From NCBI GenBank assembly GCA_963731205.1, contig CAVSUJ010000001.1:248001-312000 (forward strand): DNA of 64,000 bases. The letters are read 5' to 3'. Shown one piece after another: positions 7,822 to 15,515 of the stretch (its first letter is position 1; each line of letters opens with the position of its first letter). The DNA is from DATAZK01 sp963731205. GTDB taxonomy: Bacteria; Actinomycetota; Actinomycetes; Frankiales; Frankiaceae. Both the position numbers and the translations under genes were made by a program. The notes beneath the pieces are model-generated. The model ran no database searches. It was not told the origin of the DNA and saw only the letters and a program-made list of their open reading frames with translations.

Positions 7822-8949
7822 ATGGAGTTCGGCATCTTCATCCAGGGCTACACGCCGGCGTTTCGTCGCGAAGGCAATCCCGACGCCGAGTACGACTCGT
7901 TCGCCTACGACATCGCGGCAGTGGAGGCGGCCGACAAGGCCGGCTTCAAGTACGTGTGGGCCTCCGAGCACCACTTCCTCGACGAGTACTCCCACCTGTC
8001 TGCCAATGAGGTGCTGCTCGCCTACCTCGCCGCGACGACCGAGCGCATCCACCTCGGTTCGGGCATCTTCAACCCGCTGCCTCAGGTGAACCACCCGGCG
8101 AAGGTGGCCGAGAAGGTCGCGATGCTCGACCACCTTTCGGACGGCCGGTTCGAGTTCGGCACCGGGCGCGGAGCGGGGAGCCACGAGATCCTCGGATTCC
8201 TTCCGGGAATGACGGATCTGACCGGCACTCGCGAGATCTGGGAAGACGTGATCGGCGAGTTCCCGAAGATGTGGATGCAGGACACGTACGAGGGCTACGA
8301 GGGCAAGTTCTGGAGCCTGCCGCCGCGCAAGATCCTGCCCAAGCCGCGCCACAAACCCCACCCGGCGATGTGGTACGCCGCGGGCAACCCGTCCTCCTAT
8401 GAGATGGCCGCCCGCAAGGGACTCGGCGTCCTCGGTTTCTCGGTGGGCGACTTCGCCAGCGCGGAGAAGGCGGTCGCGTCCTACAAGAAAGCGGTCACCG
8501 ACGCCGAGCCGATCGGCGCCTTCGTCAATGACAACCTGATGTGCTGTCTCGCCGCGTACGTCGCTGAGGACCGCGACGAGGCCTACCGCTCCTACGTCGA
8601 GGCCCGGCCGAACTATCTGGTGTCGAACGTCTTCCGCTACCACGACACGTTCCCGCACCCGGAGCACGTGCCGGCCTGGCCCGACCGGATTCCCGAGCCC
8701 ACGCTGGCCGACGTGCCCAGCTACCTCGAGGCCGGTGCGCTTCTGCTCGGCAATCCCGACGATGCGTTGCAGCAGGCGAAGACGTGGGAGTCGATCGGGG
8801 TCGACCAGCTCGTCTTCGGCATCGGTCCCGCCCCGATCGAGGAGACCATCCGCACCATCGAACTGCTCGGCAAGTACGTCATTCCCAAGATCGATACCGA
8901 CCCGGAGCACCGCACGACGGCTTTCCGTCGCGCGGCTGCGGCCTCCTGA
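7822..8949 (+). CDS. Luciferase-like monooxygenase (LLM class flavin/F420-dependent oxidoreductase)
   Basis: This 375-residue TIM-barrel oxidoreductase belongs to the bacterial luciferase superfamily, which uses reduced FMN or F420 for oxygenation or hydride transfer. Landmarks are MEFGIFIQGYTPAF, the EHHFLDEY block (WASEHHFLDEYSH), the ERIHLGSGI strand and the LSDGRFEFGTGRGAGSHE phosphate-binding segment. A GAGAGG ribosome site lies 5 bases before the ATG. It stands just before an importer (ATPase start 8 bases after its stop), so it is probably co-transcribed with uptake genes for its own substrate. Whether FMN or F420 is used cannot be decided here. A paralogue in the second catabolic block lies at 44404-45471. 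Confidence 0.88.
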   Translation: MEFGIFIQGYTPAFRREGNPDAEYDSFAYDIAAVEAADKAGFKYVWASEHHFLDEYSHLSANEVLLAYLAATTERIHLGSGIFNPLPQVNHPAKVAEKVAMLDHLSDGRFEFGTGRGAGSHEILGFLPGMTDLTGTREIWEDVIGEFPKMWMQDTYEGYEGKFWSLPPRKILPKPRHKPHPAMWYAAGNPSSYEMAARKGLGVLGFSVGDFASAEKAVASYKKAVTDAEPIGAFVNDNLMCCLAAYVAEDRDEAYRSYVEARPNYLVSNVFRYHDTFPHPEHVPAWPDRIPEPTLADVPSYLEAGALLLGNPDDALQQAKTWESIGVDQLVFGIGPAPIEETIRTIELLGKYVIPKIDTDPEHRTTAFRRAAAAS

Positions 8950-8956
8950 CGGACGG

Positions 8957-9760
8957 ATGATGACTTCACCTACTGGACCCAGCGGATCCACCCCCGTTCT
9001 CGAAGCCACGGCCATCGGCAAGAGGTTCGGCGGCGTCACGGCGCTCGATGACGTGACCATCTCCGTCACGCGCGGGGAGATCTGTGGACTGATCGGTCCC
9101 AACGGCGCCGGGAAGACCACGCTGTTCGACGTCATCTCCGGCGTGCAGCCCGCCACCAGCGGCCGGGTGAGCTTCGACGGCACCGACATCTCCAACCGGA
9201 CGGCCACCTGGCGCTCGCGTCACGGCCTTCGCCGCACCTTCCAGAAGCAGCAGCCCTTCAGCCACCTCACCGTCGAGGACAACCTGATGGTTGCCGTCGA
9301 ATGGCGCGGCGGGGGCGGCGGCGTCGTCGCCGACATGCTGCGCTCGCCCTTGCGCAAGCGCGTGGAGCATCACCGCCGCGAGCAGGTGCGTGAGGCACTG
9401 GACGTCTTCGGGCTGTCCAAGCTCGCCCGTGAGCGCTCCGGCCGCCTCACCATCGGCCAGATCCGCTTGCTCGAGATGGCTCGGGCGACCGTCGACAAGC
9501 CCGCCGTCATGCTGCTGGACGAGCCCACGTCAGGACTGGACGACACCGAGATCGGCTACCTGGCGAATGCGCTCGACCGGATCCGCGACGAGCAGTCGTG
9601 CGCGGTGCTGCTCGTCGAGCACGACATGAGTTTCGTGATGCGCGAGTGCAGCCGGGTCGTGGTGCTGAACCTCGGTCGCCGCCTCGCGGAAGGAACCCCT
9701 GACGAAATCCGTCGCGATCCCGACGTGACCGCCGCCTACCTCGGATCGAGCGCCGCATGA
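8957..9760 (+). CDS. ABC transporter ATP-binding protein, LivG type
   Basis: This 267-residue ATPase is of the branched-chain amino acid (HAAT) importer family. Walker A is GPNGAGKTT (residues about 45-53), Walker B is VMLLDEPTSGLD (about 185), and the switch His is in LLVEHDMSFVM. The insertion after the Q-loop (about 105-140) and the C-terminal YLGSSAA are LivG-like. The ABC signature reads LTIGQ where LivG usually has LSYGQ, so two positions differ. The upstream open frame overlaps the monooxygenase; MMTSPTGPSG at 8957 is the sensible start. Its stop overlaps the fused permease (ATGA). It would pair with the LivF domain fused in the next gene. The substrate is unknown; in this context it is likely an organic acid or amide rather than leucine. 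Confidence 0.92.
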   Translation: MMTSPTGPSGSTPVLEATAIGKRFGGVTALDDVTISVTRGEICGLIGPNGAGKTTLFDVISGVQPATSGRVSFDGTDISNRTATWRSRHGLRRTFQKQQPFSHLTVEDNLMVAVEWRGGGGGVVADMLRSPLRKRVEHHRREQVREALDVFGLSKLARERSGRLTIGQIRLLEMARATVDKPAVMLLDEPTSGLDDTEIGYLANALDRIRDEQSCAVLLVEHDMSFVMRECSRVVVLNLGRRLAEGTPDEIRRDPDVTAAYLGSSAA

Positions 9761-12627
9761 CCAAGCTCCTGACCTTCGTCCTCTCGGGCATCGTGACCGG
9801 TGGGCTCTACGCCATCCTGTCGTCCGGCCTGGTGCTGACGTATCAGGTGGCGGGCGTCTTCAACTTCGCCCACGGCGCCACGGCGTTCATCTCGGCTTTG
9901 ACGTTCTTCGAGCTGAACAGCTTCGCCCACTGGCCGATCGTCCCCGCCGCCCTCGTGACGATCCTCGTCTTCGCGCCGCTGCTCGGCATGGCGCTCGACG
10001 TGATCATGCTGCGCAAGCTCTCCAGAGCGGGGATCACAGCCCAGATCGTGGCGACAGTTGGGTTGTCGATCGCCTTACCCGCCGCGGGCCTGTTCATCGT
10101 GGACGAGGCCAACCTGAAGCCCACGACCAACCAGACGACCCCGCCGGGCGTCGGGCCCGACCCGGCCAAGTCCTGGCACCTGACCAAGCTGGTGTCGTTC
10201 GACACCAATCAGCTGGCGATCCTCTCGGCGGCGGCATTCACCGCTGTCCTGCTGTGGATCCTGGTGCGGCGGACGGCGCTCGGTTTGCAGATGCGCGCCT
10301 GCGTCGACCGGCGCGACCTGGCCTCGCTGCGCGGCGTCGATCCCGGTCGCTCGTCGCTGATCTCTTCCATGCTGTCGACGACGCTCGCCGGCCTGGCGGG
10401 TGTGCTCGGCGCTCCGATCCTTTCGATCAACGTGCCGAACAACTACACGGAGGCGATGCTCGTCTCGGCAGCGGCGGCGGTGTTCGCCCGCTTCACGAGC
10501 ATCCCGCTCGCGTTCGCGTTCGGCCTGGCGCTCGGTGTGGCGCAGAACCTCATCGCCGGGTATGTCACCCCTCACGTCGGCCTCACCGGGCTGTCCAGCG
10601 CGGCGCCGTACATCCTGATCTTCATCGGCCTGCTCTTGCTGAACGCGACTCGAGGTAGACGCGCGGGCACGGTCTCGGATGAGAAGACGCGTGGGTTCGA
10701 CATCAACAGCCTGCCGTCCTGGCGCCGGATCTGGCCGTGGACCGCGGCGGTCGTCGTGCTGGTCGTCTGGCTCTTCGAGACGAGTTCGGCCTGGCTGGGC
10801 TTCACCACGGCAGGACTCTGCCTTGCCCCGGTCTTCGTATCGCTGGTGGTGGTGACCGGTATCGGCGGCATGGTCAGCCTGGCGCAGGCCACGTTCGTCA
10901 CCGCGGCCGGCTTGTCGGCGGGTCTGGTGCTGGCGCAGAACCACCATTTCCTGTTCGGCAGCAACTGGCCCTTCATCGCCGCGCTCGTCTTCGGCGTCCT
11001 CATCGCGGCGGTGGTGGGAGCGGTCATCTCGCTTCCGTCGCTGCGATTGGGCGGCCTTCCCCTGGCGCTGTCGACGCTGGCGCTCGCCTTCATCGCCGAC
11101 ACGGTGGTGTTCCAGATCCAGAAGCTGAGCAACCAGGAAGCCGGTGGCTGGATCTACCCGCGCCCGAAGTGGTTCGGGATCAGCTTCGACAGCCTGACCA
11201 AATCGGGGAATCGCAATTTCGCCCTGCTGGTGCTGGTGATCGTGCTCATCGTGGTGTGGCTCGTCCACAACCTCGAACGCTCGCCGTCCGGACGCGCGAT
11301 GCTCGCCGTCCGTTCCTCGCCGGTCGCGGCGGAGGCATCCGGGGTGAACACCGCGCGGCAGAAGTTCGCCCTCTTCACCATCTCCGCGGCGCTGGCCGGG
11401 CTCGGCGGGATCCTCTACGGCTCCTACAGCGGCAACGTCACGAACGGAGACCATCCCGCGACTGAAGGCCTGGTCTGGCTGGCCGTCGTGGTCGCATTCG
11501 GCGTGCGCAAGCCCGGAGGCGCGGTCATGGCGGCCCTCGTCTACGGGATGGGCCCGCACTTCTTCGACACCTACATCACCCACTCGCAGTACCTGCCGAC
11601 GATGCTCTTCGGTCTCGGCGGCATCGGACTGGCGAAGAACCCCGAGGGTTTCCTTTCCGATACGGCAGATACGTTCCGCCAGCTCGCCCGCAAGCTCGCC
11701 GAGCGGCGCGCCGGGCCGGCAGCGGCTACCGCGACCGCCGGAGCAGCGGCGGCGCCGATGGAGACTCCCGTCGTCCCGGCCGCTCGGGCGGATGCGCCCG
11801 CGCTCACCAAGACCGTGGACGTGACGAGCGCGGCGCCGGCCGAATCCGGTGCTGCGACGGGTGACGGACTGCCCGCTCCTGCACTGCTTCAGGTGCGCGG
11901 GTTGCGTGCCGGCTACGACGGGGTCGAGGTGCTGCACGGCATCGACTTCGACGTCCAGGCCGGCTCGATCGTCGCCGTTCTCGGACCCAACGGCGCCGGC
12001 AAGACGACGCTGTGTTCGGTCATCACGGGCCTCGTCCCGACCGACGCCGGCACCGTGATCCTCGACGGGGTGGAGCTGCACGGGCGACCGGCCCACAAGC
12101 GCTCGCGCGAGGGTTTGGTGCTCGCGCCCGAGTCGCGAGGCATCTTCGCCGGCTTGACCGTCGAGGAGAACCTGCGGCTGGTGCTCGACGCCGAGCAGCG
12201 TGCGGCCGTCTACAACCGCTTCCCGGTCCTGCGGGAGCGGCGCAAGCTCGCGGCCGGGGTGCTCTCGGGCGGTGAGCAGCAGATGCTGACGCTGGCCCCG
12301 CTGCTGGCCAAGCCGCCGCGCGTGCTCATCGCCGACGAGCCCTCGCTCGGACTCGCACCGCTCGTCATCGAGCAGGTGATGGAGATCCTCAAGGAGATCG
12401 CCGCCACCGGTTGTGCGGTGCTGCTGGTCGAGGAGAAGCTGCACGGCATCGCCAACGTGGCTGAGCGCGTCATCGCGCTGGACCTCGGCAGGGTCGCGTG
12501 GACACGCGCCGCATCCGAGGTCAACGCCGCGGCACTGGCCGCGACGTATCTCGGCGTCGACCGGGATCTGGCGGCCGAGGTGGAGGAAGCTGCTGACGCG
12601 GATGCTGCTTCGGTGCACGGCGCGTGA
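9757..12627 (+). CDS. Fused LivH-LivM-LivF: ABC permease-permease-ATPase
   Basis: This single 956-residue protein carries three normally separate importer parts. Residues about 1-305 are a LivH-type permease (VTGGLYAILSSGLVLTYQV, FNFAHGATAF). Residues about 320-640 are a LivM-type permease (GIGGMVSLAQATFVTAAGLS, SGRAMLAVRSSPVAAEASGV). About 65 Ala/Pro-rich residues form a linker (about 648-710). Residues about 712-940 are a LivF-type ATPase with Walker A GPNGAGKTT (about 742-750), signature LSGGEQQM (about 835) and Walker B VLIADEPSLGLAP. The linker is in frame and domain-like in composition, with no hidden frame encoding missing termini, so the fusion looks genuine. It overlaps the separate LivG-type ATPase (ATGA). 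The assembled importer would need this protein, LivG and the lipoprotein at 12722. Confidence 0.93.
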   Translation: MTKLLTFVLSGIVTGGLYAILSSGLVLTYQVAGVFNFAHGATAFISALTFFELNSFAHWPIVPAALVTILVFAPLLGMALDVIMLRKLSRAGITAQIVATVGLSIALPAAGLFIVDEANLKPTTNQTTPPGVGPDPAKSWHLTKLVSFDTNQLAILSAAAFTAVLLWILVRRTALGLQMRACVDRRDLASLRGVDPGRSSLISSMLSTTLAGLAGVLGAPILSINVPNNYTEAMLVSAAAAVFARFTSIPLAFAFGLALGVAQNLIAGYVTPHVGLTGLSSAAPYILIFIGLLLLNATRGRRAGTVSDEKTRGFDINSLPSWRRIWPWTAAVVVLVVWLFETSSAWLGFTTAGLCLAPVFVSLVVVTGIGGMVSLAQATFVTAAGLSAGLVLAQNHHFLFGSNWPFIAALVFGVLIAAVVGAVISLPSLRLGGLPLALSTLALAFIADTVVFQIQKLSNQEAGGWIYPRPKWFGISFDSLTKSGNRNFALLVLVIVLIVVWLVHNLERSPSGRAMLAVRSSPVAAEASGVNTARQKFALFTISAALAGLGGILYGSYSGNVTNGDHPATEGLVWLAVVVAFGVRKPGGAVMAALVYGMGPHFFDTYITHSQYLPTMLFGLGGIGLAKNPEGFLSDTADTFRQLARKLAERRAGPAAATATAGAAAAPMETPVVPAARADAPALTKTVDVTSAAPAESGAATGDGLPAPALLQVRGLRAGYDGVEVLHGIDFDVQAGSIVAVLGPNGAGKTTLCSVITGLVPTDAGTVILDGVELHGRPAHKRSREGLVLAPESRGIFAGLTVEENLRLVLDAEQRAAVYNRFPVLRERRKLAAGVLSGGEQQMLTLAPLLAKPPRVLIADEPSLGLAPLVIEQVMEILKEIAATGCAVLLVEEKLHGIANVAERVIALDLGRVAWTRAASEVNAAALAATYLGVDRDLAAEVEEAADADAASVHGA

Positions 12628-12665
12628 GCATCGGCGCAGAGCGCATGCGCTCACAAGGATGTGGA

Positions 12666-12686
12666 CCAGCCGGATGGGCCGGCTGG
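12666..12686 (+). promoter_or_regulatory. Intercistronic hairpin between importer fusion and solute-binding protein
   Basis: CCAGCCGG and CCGGCTGG form a perfect 8-base stem around a 5-base loop, inside the 94-base gap before the binding-protein gene. There is no U tract. Such hairpins in importer operons often attenuate or stabilise mRNA so that the binding protein is made at a different level from the membrane parts; that role is inferred. Confidence 0.5.
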
Positions 12687-12721
12687 CCAGTAAGGGCGAC
12701 GAAGCCCGACATGGAGGCACG

Positions 12722-14044
12722 ATGAGAAACAGAAGGACGGCGTTGGTGGCGCTGGGCGCCTCCTTGGCGCTGGTGCTCGCCGCCTGCGGCAGCAGTTCCA
12801 AAGGCAAATCGACGGGCACACCCAGTTCGGCCGCGCCGGCGTCGGCTGGAAGCGGCGGCGGCAATTCCAATGCCGCGGAGGGCTTCACCAGCAACTCGAT
12901 CACGATCGAGGGTGACGTCGACAAGACCAGTGCTTCCGGTCAGTCCGAGGCTCTCGCCGAGCTCGGTGCCAAGGCGCGTTTCGCGCGGGCGAATGCCGAG
13001 GGTGGCGTCAACGGCCGCAAGATCAACTACCTTGGCTCGGCTGACAACAAGCTCGACCCGTCCCAGGACCTTCCGACGGTGAAGAAGATCGTCGAGCAGG
13101 ACAAGGCGTTTGCCATCGTGCCGATGGTCAGCCCGGTGCTCGCTGCTGGTGGTACCTACCTGGTGAACAACAAGGTCCCGTTCTTCGGCTGGGGCATCAC
13201 GCCGGCGTTCTGCAACAACACGGTCGGCTTCGGCTTCACCGGTTGCCTGGTCCCGACCACCAAGACCGACGAGGTCTCCACCGCCTCCGCAGGTCTGGTC
13301 GAGAAGCTGCTCGGCATCAAGGACGGCACCGGCAAGACCGTCGCGCTGATCTCTGAGGACGACGTGGCCGGCCAGTTCGGTATCAAGGTCATCCAGGCCG
13401 CGTTCGTTGCTGACCACTGGAAGGTCACCTACTCCCAGTCGAAGCTTCCCTCGACCAGCCCGACGACCGACTTCTCGCCGTATTCGCAGGCCATTCTCAC
13501 GTCCAACGGTGGCAAGGCTCCTGACGTCATGTTCCACGTGACGACCGTGCCGAACGCCGAGGGCCTGACCAAGGCACTGACCCAAGCGGGCTTCAAGGGC
13601 ATCCAGATGAACGCCGTCACCTACGACCCGGCGTTCCTGTCCGGTTCCGCCGGCGCCAACCTGGACAAGGAATACGTCTTCATCCAGTACGGGGACTTCC
13701 AGACCCAGTCCGCTGCCAACGACCAGATGCTGAAGGACGTTCAGGCAGTGCAGCCCAGCCAGAAGGAGCTCACGCAGGACATCGCGATCGGGTACTACTC
13801 GGCCGACATCTTCCTGCACGAACTGCAGAAGGCCGGTAAGAACCTGAGCAGGGCGGGCTTCCTGACCACCGCGAACGACGGGTCCACCTATCAGGTGGCC
13901 GGCGGTATCGGACCGATCTCGTTCCCGGCCAACCACCAGAACTCGGTTGCCTGTGGCTCGCTGGTGCAGATCGACAGTGGCAAGTACGTCTCCAAGGTGC
14001 CGCTGACCTGCTTCAAGAACGTTCCCCTTTCTGTCCTTGGGTGA
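12722..14044 (+). CDS. HAAT-family solute-binding lipoprotein (LivK type)
   Basis: This 440-residue extracellular receptor belongs to the ABC importer encoded just upstream. It has a lipoprotein signal: MRNRRTALVALGASLALV followed by the lipobox LAAC, with Cys near residue 22, then a Ser/Gly/Lys-rich linker. The mature domain is a periplasmic-binding-protein type I fold (ITIEGDVDKTSASGQSEALA, GGVNGRKINYLGSADNKLDP) as in LivJ/LivK and amide-binding proteins. The frame is open from 12413, but GGAGG at 12713-12717 stands 4 bases before the ATG at 12722, which also gives a clean signal peptide. A perfect terminator hairpin follows. The ligand cannot be inferred from sequence. Confidence 0.93.
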   Translation: MRNRRTALVALGASLALVLAACGSSSKGKSTGTPSSAAPASAGSGGGNSNAAEGFTSNSITIEGDVDKTSASGQSEALAELGAKARFARANAEGGVNGRKINYLGSADNKLDPSQDLPTVKKIVEQDKAFAIVPMVSPVLAAGGTYLVNNKVPFFGWGITPAFCNNTVGFGFTGCLVPTTKTDEVSTASAGLVEKLLGIKDGTGKTVALISEDDVAGQFGIKVIQAAFVADHWKVTYSQSKLPSTSPTTDFSPYSQAILTSNGGKAPDVMFHVTTVPNAEGLTKALTQAGFKGIQMNAVTYDPAFLSGSAGANLDKEYVFIQYGDFQTQSAANDQMLKDVQAVQPSQKELTQDIAIGYYSADIFLHELQKAGKNLSRAGFLTTANDGSTYQVAGGIGPISFPANHQNSVACGSLVQIDSGKYVSKVPLTCFKNVPLSVLG

Positions 14045-14066
14045 CCGTTCGCAGTACTAGCTCCAC

Positions 14067-14100
14067 CAGCCGCCGGCCGGGTCCTCCCGGCCGGCGGCTG
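14067..14100 (+). terminator. Strong GC hairpin terminator after the importer operon
   Basis: A perfect 15-base stem (CAGCCGCCGGCCGGG with its exact complement) closes a 4-base TCCT loop, 22 bases after the lipoprotein stop. The U tract is absent, as is common for actinobacterial terminators. The SnoaL-like gene at 14123 has its own GGGAGG ribosome site beyond it. Confidence 0.75.
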
Positions 14101-14122
14101 CATTTCCATCGGGAGGTACGGC

Positions 14123-14572
14123 ATGGACGATGTCAGCGTTGAGATCGAAGCCATCAAGCAGCTGAAAGCGCGCTACTTCAGGCTGATGGACACCAAGGAC
14201 TGGGACGGGATGGCGCAGGTGTTCGCGCCCGACGTGGAGATCGACATGACGGGTGAGGACGGCACCGTGCACCACGGGGTCGCCGAATTCATGCCGTATC
14301 TGCGTACGAACATCGAGCAGGTGATCACCGTCCACCACGGGCACATGCCGGAGATCACGCTGCTGAGCGAGACGACCGCGCGGGGTATCTGGGCCATGGA
14401 GGACAAGCTGTGGTGGCCCGAGGGATCACCGCTCGTGCACCTGCACGGCTACGGGCATTACCACGAGACCTATGAGAAGACCGAACCCGGTGAGCACGGG
14501 CAATGGCGGATCAAAACCCTCAAGCTGACGCGGCTGAACCGCCAGTTCGTGACGGCCAAGTCAGCCGGCTAG
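14123..14572 (+). CDS. SnoaL-like / NTF2-fold protein
   Basis: This small 149-residue protein of the SnoaL-like/NTF2 fold family includes ring cyclases, isomerases, dehydratases and non-catalytic proteins. The sequence begins with the usual helix (EIEAIKQLKARYFRLMDTKD), then WDGMAQVFAPDVEIDMTG, and has a His-rich core (TVHHGHMPEITLL) that could line an active pocket. GGGAGG lies 6 bases before the ATG. Its 3' end overlaps the convergent nitronate monooxygenase gene by 12 bases. It belongs to the same broad family as the proteins at 43841 and 46734. Its enzymatic activity, if any, is unknown. Confidence 0.8.
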   Translation: MDDVSVEIEAIKQLKARYFRLMDTKDWDGMAQVFAPDVEIDMTGEDGTVHHGVAEFMPYLRTNIEQVITVHHGHMPEITLLSETTARGIWAMEDKLWWPEGSPLVHLHGYGHYHETYEKTEPGEHGQWRIKTLKLTRLNRQFVTAKSAG

Positions 14573-15508
14573 CGCACCCATCGCGCGCAGCCGCTCCTGG
14601 CATTCCCGCCAGGTCGTCTCGAGGATCTCACGGACCGGCAGCACCTCGCTGATGCGTCCGGCCACCTGACCGCTCATCGCGTAGGCGGCATTCATCTCGC
14701 CGCCGAAGTACAGCTTCATCAAGCCTTCCAACGCGAGCGGCGGCGCGACATCGGCTCGCTCGGCCCCGCTCGACAGCTCGGTACGCAGGGTGCGCATGGC
14801 GGGTTTGGCGTAGCGGTTGACGACGACGGTGTCGGTCTCCGCGGCAGCCAGCACGGCCTGCTTCCAGTTGTCGTGGACGGGGGACTCGGCGGCGGTCAGC
14901 ATCCGGGTGCCCATCTGCACGCCCTCGGCGCCGAGCGTGAATGCGGCCGCCATCGAGATGCCGTCGCTGATGCCCCCGGCGGAGACGATGGGGACGTCTC
15001 TGATCTGTCTGACAGCGGCGGCGATGAGCGGCACGAGCACCATCGTCGAGGCGCCGTTGGGGTTCTTGAAGCCGCCGCCCTCGACGCCTTCGATCACCAG
15101 CCCGTCGACCCCGGCCGCGATCGCCTTGAGCGCGCCGCGCAGCGTGGGAACCACGTGAAAGACCGTGATTCCAGCCGCTTTCAGCCCTGGGACCATGACG
15201 GCCGGATCGCCGGCGGAGGTCGTCACGAAGCGCACGCCGTGCTCGGCGACGAAGTCGATCATCGACGGATCGCGGGTCATCAGCTGCGCGATGTTCACGC
15301 CCCACGGCTTGTCGGTGAGATCGCGCATTTTCTTGATCTCGAGCTTGACCTCTTCGAGCCGGCCGGAGGAGGTCTCCACGATCCCCATGCCGCCGGCGTT
15401 CGAGACGGCAGACGCGAGTTGGGCGCGCGCGATGTAGCCCATCGGCGCCTGGATGATGGGGATGTCGATGCCGAGCAGGTCGGCAACGCGGCTGGGCAGG
15501 CCCGTCAT
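14561..15508 (-). CDS. Nitronate monooxygenase family protein
   Basis: This 315-residue FMN-dependent TIM-barrel enzyme (2-nitropropane dioxygenase/nitronate monooxygenase family) would oxidise alkyl nitronates or act as a related flavin reductase. The opening DLLGIDIPIIQAPMGYIARA, the AVSNAGGMGIVETSS segment, the VDGLVIEGVEGGGF loop and the phosphate-binding VSAGGISDG are diagnostic. The open frame extends upstream into the gnd gene; the Met at 15508 (MTGLPSRVADLL) is the family start and lies 8 bases after the gnd stop, so the two are probably co-transcribed. The 3' ends of this gene and the SnoaL gene overlap tail to tail. Confidence 0.9.
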   Translation of the reverse strand: MTGLPSRVADLLGIDIPIIQAPMGYIARAQLASAVSNAGGMGIVETSSGRLEEVKLEIKKMRDLTDKPWGVNIAQLMTRDPSMIDFVAEHGVRFVTTSAGDPAVMVPGLKAAGITVFHVVPTLRGALKAIAAGVDGLVIEGVEGGGFKNPNGASTMVLVPLIAAAVRQIRDVPIVSAGGISDGISMAAAFTLGAEGVQMGTRMLTAAESPVHDNWKQAVLAAAETDTVVVNRYAKPAMRTLRTELSSGAERADVAPPLALEGLMKLYFGGEMNAAYAMSGQVAGRISEVLPVREILETTWRECQERLRAMGALAG

Positions 15509-15515
15509 GACGTCG

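Noticed and set aside
12670..12690. The hairpin at 12666-12686 as a full transcription terminator
   Set aside because: The binding-protein gene directly downstream is needed for the importer and the stem is short without a U tract; an attenuating or stabilising role is more likely.
10075..12924. A minus-strand open frame of about 949 codons opposite the importer fusion
   Set aside because: It is the antisense of the fused importer, with Arg/His/Asp-rich sequence typical of antisense frames in high-GC DNA.
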